This document shows, one piece after another, positions 19,769-32,719 of a stretch of 64,000 bases of DNA. The notes below the pieces were generated by a model that saw nothing but the letters and a program-made list of their open reading frames with translations, was not told the origin of the DNA and searched no databases. This DNA comes from Nemertoderma westbladi. Lineage: Eukaryota > Xenacoelomorpha > Nemertodermatida > Nemertodermatidae. Each line of letters begins with the position of its first letter. Within the stretch, counting starts at the first letter, position 1. The DNA is taken from positions 1 to 64,000 of the forward strand of contig JAUCBJ010003476.1 in assembly GCA_032718475.1 (NCBI GenBank), in the 5' to 3' direction. A program made the translations under genes and the position numbers.

Positions 19769-19915
19769 TTAGAATTAAAACTATACATGGGAAAAAAAAA
19801 GTAGAACTTTTTTCACTATTCTCGAGAGCTACAACGAGGTTAATTAAGGGTCGAGATAATATTGACAAAAATTGTTCTACCTTTTTTCTCATGTAATACG
19901 TAATTTTAATCTTAA
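19769..19915. mobile_element. Small foldback (MITE-like), ~147 bp
   Basis: Roughly 40-base imperfect inverted ends occur. TTAGAATTAAAA...CATGGGAAAAAAAAAGTAGAAC on the left pairs with GTTCTACCTTTTTTCTCATG...TTTTAATCTTAA on the right, around a 66-base centre. There is no coding capacity. Family unknown. Confidence 0.6.
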
Positions 19916-19969
19916 ATTGTTACTTTATATTTGTTGCTCAATTCATTAATAAAACATACAGCGATAGGG

Positions 19970-20290
19970 GAAAAATAAATTGAACTGTAGTATTTTACTA
20001 TAATGCTTCCATAAGGTACAGCGATTTCAATTATCGTACTCTTCAACTCTCGATGTTGCCTTACTCAATGTTAAATAATTTAGTGTTCTCGAGTATTTAT
20101 TACATAACTAGAGAGCCGCTTAACTACCTAAACCAACATTGGATATTGAATTCCGTTTTGGAGTTCGCCTTGCAGACACTTAAGTTGCAATAACTTTTAA
20201 GTGTGAATGGATTTTGTTCGAATTACGTGCAAACCTTTTCTACGTCGATGCTCTTTCAACACATATGTAATAAAATTTAAGAAATGCGAA
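19970..20290 (+). repeat. Dispersed repeat, copy B (downstream of Zic)
   Basis: A diverged counterpart of 11515-11810, with the shared blocks GTATTTTACTATAATGC, CGTACTCTTCAACTC, TAGTGTTCT, GCAGACACT and CTTTCAACACAT. It is non-coding. Confidence 0.65.
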
Positions 20291-23200
20291 ATTCCACCAA
20301 AATATTATATTTTACATTTTCTCCGGGAAAAAAAGTAAAATCAATGCAATCCTATATGGGTTAATTTTTGTTTGGGTTTATTCGAGCGAAAAAGTAACAA
20401 TTTAAGAATAAAAATATTAACCGAACCTTTTAGAAAAGCAACGACTTTTGTATATGGCAAAAACAATCAAATCTCCAAGGCTATCATATCATATCATATC
20501 ACTCTATATCACTATCACTCTACTATTATAGTAGTAGGCAGAGTAACATTGATGACAAACAAATACTCTTGCACGATAAACACTGTAGGGGTACAGACCC
20601 TACTGTGACTACATCACCCCAATACCGCAAATTTTGGTATACCACCGCGGTGAGGCCAGTGACAAAGCAACATGTAGAAATATTCTTGTATATAATTACT
20701 CTGATCATTGGCAATATACACCGCGTGGTGCAGTATACAGAGACACCGGTAGCTATCATCTTCCTAGCTATCTATAAGCCTAAAGTACTGCGGGTGACCA
20801 ATCGATATACGGGATGCCCGACAATATACAATAGAAGATCGCTCGTCACTCCATAACACCCCCCGCTGTCAGGTTGTAAGTAGGCGACTTGTGCAACAAG
20901 TTTCCGAGAAATATTACGCTGTAGAGAGAAGCAGAAATTGTTACAATGTTTTCTATACGCGACCGGGCGGTCGGGCGATGATGGAGTTGGACGCAATTAG
21001 CCAGCGTCAATCGTTATTGATGAGATGTCACAATAAGGTATTAGCAGCACTAGAGGCAATAAATGATTGTAGTTAGTTAATATACGAAAAACAACCAAAT
21101 ATTCAAATAACTATTCATTGAATAGTTATTGTATGAAAGATTTGGGAACAAAAATATAGTTATCCATTATGCGTTTAACGTTGTCATAACTATGTGGAAT
21201 CTGAAAGGGGAAAATTGGTGCAAATGCCATGTCACAAATTCATATTAATTTATATGTTAAATTATCCATTAAGGGAAAGCAGCAGGTTACAGAGGCACGT
21301 TTTTCTAACCAAAGCAATAAATGAAAGTCAATAGACATGATACAGTTTTATTTTTGGGAGTTATATACTATAGATGAACCAGGCAGATACGGGAAATATG
21401 AGGGGGATATAAAAATTGACCCCCCCCCCCCCCCCCTTTAGGGCGAAATCGACATAAATACACTGAATCCTGTGCTATTGACTTACGTTTATTATTTTGG
21501 TTAGAAAAAAGTGAAACTGTAACCTGTTCCTTCCCCTTACTTGATAAATAAATTTGTTTTTGCCGATATTGTAATTATAATATTATAAAACGGGAGATGG
21601 AATATAGGACCCTATGGGCGGCTATGTTACAGATCAACAAATAATATACCCCCCCCCCCCCCCCCCCCCCCCCTCTCCTTAATGGCAATAACTTACGAAT
21701 TCGTATACGTCAACTCAAAACATGACCAGTTATTTATATTTATATTTCTTTATAGGTACCACTGATACCACAAGTGAGTGATGTTTTCCCCAGCACTGCC
21801 TTACACAAACTTTATTGGGGTCGAAAAGTATTCCTTTATATAAGTTTGTGAGGCAAAAAACGATGAAAAAATCAACGACGCATTGAACCTAATGGTGAAT
21901 GTTTATGGTGCTGTTAGCTAGCTCATTTATGGGAGTTGAAGAAATTTAATTAATACCACACCCGTGTGACTCATGCAGTAGACTTTTTTTTATAATTGTT
22001 CTGTGAATTCTGTGTGCAAATGCAATAATTAAATTAACGAACTATATTGTTATACCTTTTACCGTCTAACAGTAAACGTTTCAGTGTTACTAACTGTCAC
22101 TGTATTTTTTCTATTTTATAATATTGGCAATGGTTTAAAACTGACTGACATCAGTATGTATGTGTACCTAAATTAATTATAGTAATTACCAACAAACTTG
22201 TAATAAAAAAGCCTTGAATACAACCAAAGTTCTCTCCGTATAACAAGGCCAAGGCCCTGAAAAACATACATCACTTCTGTCCCCTTTTCATGCGACCTGT
22301 TATCAAAAAGTTTTCCCATTGTCATCTAAGAGGCTGTTAACCACAGCTTTACCACGCACCCGGTACGCAACAAGGGCCTATTACCCAATTATCAAACCGT
22401 CAAACACCTTAGGCAAGTTTGCAATCTCCTTACACTTAGAAAACGCTGGCTACAGAAGCCACCTCCAACACGTAGAGGGCCTGTGTCAAGCCCCTTTTGA
22501 GGAACAACAAAAGCAGCTTTAGCACCATGGGTGTCCGGGCTGTCATAGCCAAACGGGCACTCCAGACCCCTTAATTGCCCCTCGTTGGCACCTAAACTCC
22601 GAGGCTTTGGCCCCCTCCCCCAGGCACTCTGTGGGTGTCAAGGACCCCCTATCGCTCCTAACGTTTATATAGAGGCCTCAACCAATGCCTTCGCCTAAAC
22701 ATCGCGTGTCAGCGAACCTGGTTATTATGGACTACCCGGGACTACTGCTTACACGCACTAGCTGACTTATTGATTATTACTGGCTTACAATCTATAAAAC
22801 TTACAGTTGCCCACTTTATGGTCATAAACTCCTCAGAGACAATTTCATGGGAGAATTTTAGTAACGTTGGTGATTTTTATTGAAAATTGAATTAGATTTC
22901 AATATATTTTTTCGTCGTTAATACAATAAACGCCGTTACTACCATCAGTAAGTTAATAGCGTCACTTCTAGTCAATTTTATAAATTGAATTTCGGACCGC
23001 AAACAGGGTGGTTTTTTTGTCCCGAGTTGTGGGGGAGCCCGTACATGTATCATTGGGGTAGCGAGGCGCATATCAGCGGGGGTTACATTAGGTAAACGCT
23101 CCAAGGTTCATTAGCAATCTTATTGGCTCACATCCTACGTTCTATGTGGATAGATTCTTTCCTCCAAGGACATGACGTGCGGTGTATATGTTTAATTTGG

Positions 23201-26200
23201 GAAACGTCCTGATTCTGTGTTTTTGTGGTTTGTGGCGTGTAAAGACTCAAATGATTATTAACTCTTTAGTTTTTGACATAACAGGCCACCAACACCAAAG
23301 TCGCCTTTAATTATCATTTCTACAGACTCTTCAACGCTTGTATAATACGGTTAAAATTGTCGCGACAATTTAAATATAATCAATTAACCCATCATTATTT
23401 AATTCTTAACTGAACTATCTCTTTTCGCTCGTATAACTTCATTTTATTTAGTATATAAATTATTGTTATTAGGGGAATCGTAATTATATGGTTATATTAA
23501 AATAATTAAATTAATAAATGTATATTATTAATTAATAAGCAATGATATGATATTTGGTAACAAATAACAGTGCATAATATTTGAATATATTAAACGTTTA
23601 TTATTAACTATTCTTGGTACACGCATATTTGGTATTTAAAACAAAGAAGTGTTAATTTAGTAAATTAAATGCCAAAATAAAAATATATATCATATGAAAA
23701 ACTAAATATTTTTCTTTTAATACATATCGTATTGTCGTGTCGAACAAAATATGTAAATACTACTCTATAAAGCAGTATCGGGGGGGGGGGCATCTGGCCC
23801 TCCTGTATCATGACGTTCGCCAATCGTTAGTTATTCCAGTTAAATGTTCACTATGCTATGATAAGATGTACGCATACCTTCCAAACATCTACTGTTTTCC
23901 TAGAAAAGAATAACCGCATGAGGCGTAGCAATGTTTGGACCAAACAACAGTAAGAAAAAATTTATGCTGAAGCCAATAAGTTTTCGTTATGCAATAAATA
24001 TGTGTGTTAGTTAACATGCCAATTGAAACGTGCTAACGCCACTCCCAGGGAAACCAAACCTAACATTCCTAAACACATTCCATCGTATCGTGACTAGCAT
24101 TCCAAACACAGGGCTAGAAAATAATCTTCTTAAAGCAACAAGGTGGGCGGGCAACATATGGGTTTACAGCCAGGTACACCACTGAGTGATTGACAACCGG
24201 GATCCGATAGCCGAAACAAGGCTCCTGTGTGAGAGAGGGATTGACCTAGTCTTATTACCCATCAGTTACCCATACAGGAGGGTCTGTCTATCTCCCTGCC
24301 AATCAATCCAGCCTACCCCTGTGTTTATGTACTCCCGTCTAGTTGACTCCAGGAGTAGTAATGTAATTATTGACTGCCTGGGTAGATGTATGGTGCTTAT
24401 TTTTTTGAGGACAAGATGGAATTTATAGCTGTCAGGAGTTATGTGTTTGTTTGACAGACGTTTAAGAAATGTAAGGCATCTCTGTAGTTTTTCAATAATC
24501 TGTTGTGATGTGAAAACTGATAAAATATAATAAAACTGCCATAGTTACGGAAAATTTTGTTGAAATGCCTCGGGCTGAGGTACATCAGCAAGTTAAGTAT
24601 TACTTCCGCTAATAAAATGGATGTCATGTGTACTAGGATGAAGTCTGCCACTGTCGGTAATCATGTAGTCCAAGCACAGGCTAAAGTTGTCATAATCACA
24701 AGACACGTGAAACATATCTAGGGCAGTCACTATTTAATACTCACTATTTAATAGTCACTACTACCTAGTAGTAGTAATCAGACCTTGAAATAGAAGTGGC
24801 AGTGGCGTGCCACCCCTTCTCTAAATGTAAATCTCTAGAGATGATGTTAACACATTCATCGGGTCTTTCGGTTCTCAGACAGTTTGAGTCTCTGTGGTAC
24901 GACTCACAGACATAGAGTCGGCAGGAAACGAGACAGAGATATATTTAATTTTTTTAGGCGATTTAAATTGATATTAATTATTAATCTTAATTTGATTCAG
25001 AGATAAATATTGGCGTACTTCTTAAAACCTTGAGGACAATGACTATATCCGATGATCATTACTCAAATTAATTATTAATACTTATTGGATTATAAAGAGG
25101 TTTTATCTTAAATAAGTAATATAAACGACCAATCACAACCTAGGGTTGGATTTATTAAGGTTGAATTCACAGCAAACTCGATTCAATAGGTTAATTAGTG
25201 TTAGCGTTGAATCTCCATCCATTGGGGTTGGATGGCAGGGGGTGCTATTGTCTGATTATTTGAGGCTTGTAGCTGCGTTCTTCATCTTTATGTAAATATC
25301 TCAGCTGTGACCATGCGTTAGGCCTACCCACTCAAATTGTCGCTAATATCGATTAAATAAACATACCGCCTTTTGTCCGGGAAACAATTTTCTCCACGGG
25401 TGTTCGTGTTTCGATGGGGTGGGACTCTGCATATCAGAGGAATTAGTTCTTCCTTGACAATCGATCCAAGATCTCTTGGTCTCACTCCCGGAACCCACTG
25501 GGTCTCAGATATTTACACAATAGCCATTCCGGGGGCCTTAATTGCTTTCAGTTTCTGACAACTACCAGTTGTGTCCGACAGCTCATGTTGCTGTAAATAC
25601 AGACGCGGCGTGATGATCGACAGTTCCCATTGTTGAAATAAAGTTCCGTAAAGAAACTCGATAAAACACTTCCCGCTTACGGGGAGAACTCATTGTTACT
25701 ATTGTTTCATTTAAAATAAAAAAAATGCAGATATTCTGCCCTCGGGTGTATTCAGATATTTTTTTTGTGTTTTATCTACTTAAATTGCGATACTTCCTTG
25801 AACGACATAATTTATCTTGATATTTTCAAAATTTGGAATTCTCTCTCGTTCGTTTCCTATAACGGATGTATATATCCCCTTATGGCCCCTTATGTTTAAT
25901 CAAAAATTATATACAACAACAACAGTAATAATAATTGAACTATCGCATATTCATTTTTAATTCAATTAACATATTCAACCTGAAGACAAAACTTGACAAT
26001 GTTGGCTGTAAGTGTATAATATCCACATATCTCTCTCCGGAGAATAATACACACAAACTTATATGTTCGGAGTCAATTAATTATACGGACAATCAAGCAG
26101 GCATTCTCTAAGCCAAAGAGGAGAACTTCAATCATTATATGGTCCGGTACAGTGAATAGGAGACGATTTTACTATAAAGATATAGTAGGACAATAGGAGA

Positions 26201-27221
26201 TGAGTCCTATCGTAGCGAAAGCCAACCTAAACGCCATTGCCAAGTCGCTGTCACTCTAGGCCTATTGGATTGCCCGCATGAATGAAACACAGCAAGACCA
26301 CACGTAGAATCAATAGGTTGTAGGCGGGGGATGTGTGACTCCGTGCCTTCAGTTATATAGGTGTTTAGTGGAGCACTGTTGTGTATTATAATCAATAAAA
26401 GAATTCTTAAGAGTATCCCGGGGCTTTATCTTTGGGCAGGGATGGGGCAGAGCGATTGAGCGACAGGGGGTTCATACTGACCTATTGACACGGTTGCCAC
26501 CCCCCATGACAGCAGACACAATACGAACCAACCTCCATCCCCACACACTCCGAGACACAGCCCCACCCCCCACAAGTTCCACTATTAACAAATTTCTTAC
26601 ATGATCGACATGGTCTGGCCCCTGGGTCAACCTTTCCAAGTTCGACGATGGTGTACCCAAGACCAGTCTCCTTGATAAACAGGTGAAGGAAAGATTAATT
26701 TCAAATTAAATATTTCAATAAAATTTCGAACGGAAAGAATCTGATATTATTTACGTCAGCGGTTTTTTTATAGTTAAATGGGCAGAGAAAATAATCTGAA
26801 GTCGGGGCAGTTACCACTAGATCGTGATCAGGTTGATTTTCCTGGTATAACAATTACCAGTTAAGCGGCAGTGTTTTTGGGTCGGCCTTGGTTTGGAAAT
26901 TAGGTGTGACTATAATTGCAGTGCGCCTCATTGGTTATATGTGGGGCGCGTCTAATAACGTGTACTCTGGGAGTATGCACCATCCATGGATCCCATAGAA
27001 AATAGGTCTACGAATGCCACCCCCTACCACCGCCCAAAATACAAGACATCTCAAGATCTTATTGATGCCAAACCGTAAACTTATTTACGATTAGTGAGCA
27101 ATAATAACCAAAAGTTCCATAATCAACATACGGAAAAAAGTGAATATCTAATCTTATTGCTCAATGATCACATGTGAGATCTACTAAAATGATTTGTATG
27201 CAACAAACTAGAGCTAAGGGA

Positions 27222-27252
<31 letters not shown>

Positions 27253-28384
27253 ACATGGTACAATGCTCCCACCCTCTTACATTGGTTTTATGAAAGTAAT
27301 GTCATGTTTACATCAGTAACATAATAAAATCAAGCTCGCTTTCGCTTAGTCTGCCGTTTAGATGTGCACTCACATAACCTGCTGCGAATGCAAATACAAC
27401 GATTTTAAACCCCAGTCTAGGAAGCTATGCTGCAGTAACGCCTGTTACATAGCAGCCTTCCAGACGCACTTAGAGTTGCCCACAATGGACCGTCACCTGC
27501 TCGGTATCAGAGGACCCCTGTAGACAAACCTTTTCCGTGACAGTTGGACACCAACTCCACCAACTCCACTCACACCGGGGGTTCCATACGCTCAGTTATT
27601 CCCAACATGTATATTTCCTTATCAATATTTCCTAGGGTGCCCCTACTGTTAGTACCGGTATGGATACCAAGCAGTACCACTTACATGACAACAATGTAAG
27701 CTTCTCTGATAAGATGAGTTATATCTTTCTATGAACGTCCGCGGGATCTTATTATGAATCTGGGAGGGGGTAAAATGATTTGGTTGGCCGAAGGAGGGGG
27801 GCACATGAGAAAAATAAACGAACTTCATATTTGATAGGAGAGATTAATTATTAACGTTGGGCGGCCTAATGCGATTCATATTAAATGTGGTATGATAAAA
27901 TTAAATAACGTAACGATTTTACTATATAAATTAATAATTAATCTAATAATTTTATCTAATAATAATAAATTTATATAATATTAATTTTAATATAATCAAT
28001 ATTACTTCAGGGTTTTGGAGGTAAATGTATCTAATTTATTCTAGAAACTCATACCACAGACCGCACTGTAACCAGATACCGGATGTGTTTTACTTGGGAC
28101 GTTCTCGAGATATAGTTACTAGCTTGTTCCTCTGATAGAAGATGGATGGCGCACCGCCTTTCCTACCATCAACGACAGTTCGTTTCAGAGGCCTACGAAT
28201 CACAAAATCTTGTAATATAGAAAGTATTGATTCGCCCGTAACTTTGTACACAATTAAATGGAAAATCATTAAAAAAATGAAACGAAAATATATATTATTG
28301 TTATGATTCAGTTTTATAAGTAACTGTATAATTCCAGTCGCCCATATGCGTTGACGTCCAGGTGGGATCAACTACTACTAGGAT
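20291..28384. other. Long gene-free stretch with foldback and homopolymers
   Basis: About 8 kb without a gene I can support. It holds the foldback at 21269-21540, C runs at 21420-21436 and 21649-21673, G runs at 23780-23790 and 27229-27250, and a short TATCA microsatellite near 20484-20505. Open frames are all below about 95 codons and show no domains. Patches of balanced composition (22230-22720, 24040-24430) could be regulatory or old repeat remnants. Confidence 0.5.
21269..21540. repeat. Inverted pair of the dispersed TTGGTTAGAA motif
   Basis: A minus-oriented copy (21269-21335) and a plus-oriented copy (21475-21540) of the family seen at 2959-3018 and 50361-50410 face outward across about 140 bases. 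Both arms carry CTATTGACTT, TTGGTTAGAAAAA and CTGTAACCTG. The spacer includes an inverted copy of ACTCCCAAAAATAAAACTGTA from the 8.4-8.9 kb foldback and a C17 run. Confidence 0.7.
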
Positions 28385-29745
28385 CGGCATGATGCATTGC
28401 AGCTGCATTTCAGCTGCATTGCAGCTGCATTGCAGCTGCATTTTTAAGAATGCTGTGCCGGCTTATCGACAAAATTGCAGCGCCACAACTCCCTATCACC
28501 CATCACATTTGCTAGATCATCCGCATCTTCAAGGCCAGTGTCCTTTAAGATGCGTCTTAAGAAAGTCATGGGCTGTCCACCATGCTTATTCGCTCCATGA
28601 GGCTGCCAAAGTACAAGATTATGCACTGGCTGGTCCTCACGGCGAAAGCAATGTCCTGCAAAGCGGAGGCGATTTTGTTCTAGTGTCAAGCTTGGGGGAA
28701 CCAATGAGACACCTCCAATGTTATATAGTGTCTGGTTGGAGATGTGAGCATTGTACTTGACACAATGAACCCGGCGTAGCATTCTTGTGAATGTGCCATG
28801 CAGAGATTTGGTGTCCTCAGCAGTTAGAGCCCAGCATGGACTCCCATAGAGGAGTACTGGAACTACTGCTGCTCTAAATAATCGGACCTTAAGTTTCCGA
28901 TTAATTCTCGGGGACTTCCAAATCCTGGAAAGCCTATTCAAGGCTGCCCATGCCTTTCCCTTACGTATTCGAAGGTCCTCACCTGACTTCCGGATCCATG
29001 ATCCCAGGTAACAGAAGTCATCCACATGCTCAAGCATACCATCTTTTGAGCTTATGCTCATCCGATCAGAGACTTGCTGAGGACTTTCAAAGTTAACTGT
29101 CAAAATTTTGGTCTTTCTGGAGTTAATGAAAAGACCAATACTAGAAGCAGCATGTTCTAATGAGCTGAGGAGCCGTTGGGCTCTAGTGATTCTGAGAGTA
29201 CTCCTAAGTCATCAGCAAAGTCTAGATCAGTTAGGTACTTGGCAGGATTTCCTCGACTTCTAGAGGCAGTAGGTGGAGTTATCATCACCCCATCTTCATT
29301 ATGATGATCTAAGGACATGCGTAGAACATAGTCAACAACAATTATGACCAAGAATGGTGCAAGTGTGTCTCCCTGGAGGACGCCCGATAACACTTCAAAT
29401 GGTTCTGTGTCACCGTCAACAGTAGACACAAATGTTGTCGAACCATCGTATACTGATCTGATTGCTGCAATAATTTCATCAGGAATCACATATAATGAAA
29501 GTATGCTGAACATACGTGAGCGAGAGACTGAATCAAAGGCCTTGAAGAAGTCAACAAAGATAACAGCCAGATGCCTGTCTTTCTTTTTTGATAAATAACT
29601 CTTCAATTATCCTTCTAAGTGCCAAAATGGGCTCCATGGTCCCACGACCTTTACGGAACCCATTCTGATTTCCACGGAGCAGTCTCTCAATGGGATCTCT
29701 GATGCGATTTAATAGATCAAACTGCAGACAAGAATATATTAGTTT
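28385..29745 (-). pseudogene. 5'-truncated non-LTR retrotransposon, reverse transcriptase C-half
   Basis: The minus strand encodes the middle and end of a non-LTR reverse transcriptase. From high to low coordinates: NQNGFRKGRGT near 29670, VDFFKAFDSVSR (RT motif), SGVLQGDTLAP, LDFADDLG (catalytic DD), then YLGSWIRKSGEDLRIRKGKA, VLLYGSPCW and FAGHCFRREDQPVHNLVLWQP. The frame breaks at least twice (near 29595 and near 29160). After the stop come four to five tandem 11-12-bp units of the AATGCAGCTGC type at 28385-28440, a simple-repeat 3' tail typical of RTE-like elements. The endonuclease half is missing. RTE-like or a related clade is my best guess. A second 3' fragment lies at 56676-57010. 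Confidence 0.85.
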
Positions 29746-29861
29746 TTATACGGTACTGTTGAGCACAGTGACTTCAGATCATTTGAATATTGACATTTAT
29801 GAGGCCGAAAATAGTGGACATTAAAGGTATCAGGTCGTATTTCCAGGCCTACCTTTTATCT

Positions 29862-29892
29862 GAGCCGCTAGCGGAATGGTTAGAGCGCCAGA
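29862..29892 (+). pseudogene. tRNA-Gly(TCC)-like sequence, 5' half (split by the LTR element)
   Basis: GAGCCGCTAGCGGAATGG... contains a good RNA polymerase III A box (TAGCGGAATGG) and the 5' side of an anticodon arm, ending in CCAGA. The other half continues at 49032 after the LTR element and its duplicated CCAGA. Rejoined by eye the anticodon loop reads CTTCCGA (anticodon TCC, glycine). Acceptor and T stems do not pair well, so this was probably already a tRNA pseudogene or the head of a tRNA-derived SINE. Confidence 0.5.
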
Positions 29893-30131
29893 TGTAAAGG
29901 CTTTGGCGGAATTAGCTGGTTATTTTCCCCGCAAAGTACTCTGTAGGTGTTTTAACGGACATAAAAAGCCGTTTCCTTACTGTACCGGTGTTTTAGTGGA
30001 CATAAAAAGCCATTTCTTCTGTATGTGTACTTTAGCGGACATAACTAGCGATTTTATGTCGCAATAAGCCAAAATCCTCTTGATACAGTGTAGTTACGAT
30101 GACGACATCTATCAGCTGATATGTACACGTG

Positions 30132-30521
30132 TATGGTGGCCCATGAGTATCATAACAAAAAAATATATTTATATATTTTTAAATGAAATAAAAAAACGAA
30201 TTTTAAAATGCATATGAAAAAAATTCAAACAAAAAATAAAATGCAATTTAAAATGTATTTTAAAGTCGATTTCAAAACGATTTTTAAAAGGCATTTTAAA
30301 ACGCATTCACAACACGCAGCCCATGAGTATCATAACAGACTGACGTAATGGTAGCTGGCCCAGGAGTATCATATCGAACTGTCAGAGGATAGGCCTAACA
30401 TGCGCATGCGCGCGCATGCGCATACGTCAGGCTACCTAGTTCCCTTGCTGCCAGCTGTAGAGTACCGGTAGTGCACTACTGTTGAACTGCACTAGACAGA
30501 ATCAGAACAGCAGAAGTCAGC
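30132..30521 (+). repeat. Left terminal inverted repeat of the IS3EU-like element
   Basis: About 390 bp, imperfectly complementary to 34311-34673. It contains three copies of a GCCCATGAGTATCATAAC motif at 30139-30157, 30319-30337 and (diverged) 30358-30377, a run of alternating A- and T-tract blocks built on TTTTAAAA, and a GCGCATGC-rich patch. It ends near CAGCAGAAGTCAGC. Confidence 0.9.
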
Positions 30522-30969
30522 TAGTGCAGTAGTGGTATCGGTTCTGCGGTTGTGGCACTTGTGGCAAGGCCCTGCTGCCCTAGGCGTACCGGTACCTGTA
30601 ACTGAATAAGCTCTTTGCTTTGAGTATGCTGAGCGTAGAAAAGCACTATAACTAACTGTATACAGGTATAAGACTATGGCAGTTCGCAGTATGGCTATAT
30701 CTGTATATAAATACAGAAATACCCTATATAGGCTATTATTAGCCTATAGCACTGTAGCAGTATAGGGCTGTAGGGTGACCAGTGACCACTGATAGATTGC
30801 AGGTACCGGTCACCGGTACGTCTGTACGTTGATTGACTTTGTGCCAATGCTGTTATCTGTTCTGCTGTTATTCAGAAACTGCTACCGGTAGTAAACCGCA
30901 TACATTGAAATTTCATTATTATATTTATATTGGACGACATCGATCTGTCGATTGCCTCCCTATACTGCT

Positions 30970-32175
30970 ATGCCACCACGAACAGAATGGAAGGATGACA
31001 AGATTCTTAAAGCGGCTTTGGCTTGGTATGTAAAGAAAAACTACAAAAAAATGGAGATTCTTAACTACATGGAACGCGATTTTGATGAATATGCATGGAG
31101 TTTGGCCACATTAAGTCGCCGCATGAAGCATTTTGAAATTAGGTATATAGATGACTGTGATCCGCAGATCGTTATGGCTGCTATAGTTAGTGAGTTAGAC
31201 GGCCCTTCTCAGAAACTTGGATATAGAGGAATGCATCAAGTTCTCCGTGATAAACATAACTTAAAAGTTCCACGTAGCCTAGTTTCGGACATACTACGAG
31301 ACGTTGATCCAAGAGGTACTGAAGAACGGACACCCAGGTTTAAAGATAAACGTGTGAGAAGTCTATTTGAAAGTGGTGGTTCTTTTCAGACGCTGAGTAT
31401 AGACGGCCACGACAAATTATGTGGATACCAAAACCGTACATTTCCCCTGGGGGTCTTTGTGTTTTTAGATACTTATTCTAGAAAAGTACTTAAAATCAAT
31501 GTTTTATTCTCCAACTCACAGCCTTTAGCTATCGCCTCACTATATTATGATTTACTTACTGAAATAAAGTGTATGCCAGTGTTCATTAGGTGCGATAGAG
31601 GTACCGAGATGGGTAAGCTAGCTACATTGCATTCATACCTTATAGATCAACAAGATATTATGGATGACCCAACAGAAGCTATAATATTTGGGCCTTCCAC
31701 GACCAATAAAATTGAACGATGGTGGAGGGATCTTCACGAACGCATGGAAATGTATTATAAGGATCAACTTACAGATCTGTTAGTTACGAATCAATACGAT
31801 CCACATAACGCAAATGACAGGCTTGTTATGGCCTATGTTTACATACCCATTGTGCAGAAGGATTGCGATATGTTCGTGTCAAACTGGAACTCACATAGAA
31901 TTCGAGCACAGAAGATAGGATTACCAACGGGAATTCCAAATCATATGTTTGATTTTCCCGAAACATACGGTGGCCAGAAATACTCGCTCGATTTTGATTT
32001 ACATGACTTGCAACTGGTTGCAGAGCAACTAGGTATCACTGACTATAGTAAGACCCGTATTATGGACTGTGAGGTTATAAGAAAGTGTACTCAGATATTG
32101 CCAGAACCCGCTAATATTAAGAGTTGTGATGCTAAGGAAGTCTTCATTTATCTTAAAGAAAAAATTAAAGAATAG
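30970..32175 (+). CDS. DDE integrase-type transposase (IS3EU-like)
   Basis: A 401-residue intact open frame. The ATG at 30970 (MPPRTEWKDD) is chosen over an upstream in-frame TTG. The N-terminal ~110 residues look like a helix-turn-helix DNA-binding region. The catalytic core follows with the first D in LSIDGHDKLCGY, the second in FIRCDRGTEMG and the E in NKIERWWRDLHE, giving D-x39-E, close to the D35E spacing of retroviral and IS3-type integrases. The DGHDKL and WWRDLHE signatures occur in integrase-core proteins scattered through aquatic animal genomes. It would cut and paste the surrounding element through its inverted repeats. It starts about 450 bp inside the left arm and converges on the kinase gene, whose stop is 544 bp beyond its own. 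No frame break was seen. Confidence 0.9.
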   Translation: MPPRTEWKDDKILKAALAWYVKKNYKKMEILNYMERDFDEYAWSLATLSRRMKHFEIRYIDDCDPQIVMAAIVSELDGPSQKLGYRGMHQVLRDKHNLKVPRSLVSDILRDVDPRGTEERTPRFKDKRVRSLFESGGSFQTLSIDGHDKLCGYQNRTFPLGVFVFLDTYSRKVLKINVLFSNSQPLAIASLYYDLLTEIKCMPVFIRCDRGTEMGKLATLHSYLIDQQDIMDDPTEAIIFGPSTTNKIERWWRDLHERMEMYYKDQLTDLLVTNQYDPHNANDRLVMAYVYIPIVQKDCDMFVSNWNSHRIRAQKIGLPTGIPNHMFDFPETYGGQKYSLDFDLHDLQLVAEQLGITDYSKTRIMDCEVIRKCTQILPEPANIKSCDAKEVFIYLKEKIKE

Positions 32176-32719
32176 TTAAAAGAGAAACATATATATTTAT
32201 TATAATTATAAGGCTATAGAGGGAGGGATGTAACAGATTGGGCATTTATTTTCATTGGCAATCCGGACGGCTAGTACGTAAATTGTATTAACAGTTAACA
32301 CGTTATTTTCAATGATAATCCGGATTGCTGAATACCCTATTGGAATCATGGATTTTCAATGTAATTATTAAATTTCAACTAAACTACTACAACTAACAAC
32401 TAAAAAAGTTAAAACTTAAAGCGAACAATAAAACTAAAAAAACCAACAAAAAAAACAGTAAAACCAAAAATGTATAAGTTTCGCTGTATGGAGTAGAACG
32501 TGGGTTAGTTACCCCGGTATTAATTTCATTGCAATTTAGATAATTTACCAAACCAGATATTAGTATTATTCAATGTTAGTAACCCCAGCCCAAACCCAAA
32601 CTAGCTGCCGGCTAAAATGTATGAAAAACTAAAGAACTTATGCTAAAATAAAAAAGCAAGTTATAGTTATAAGCAAGTTCTATTGCATGAGTCACATGAC
32701 GAATGATATGATAGGCCTA

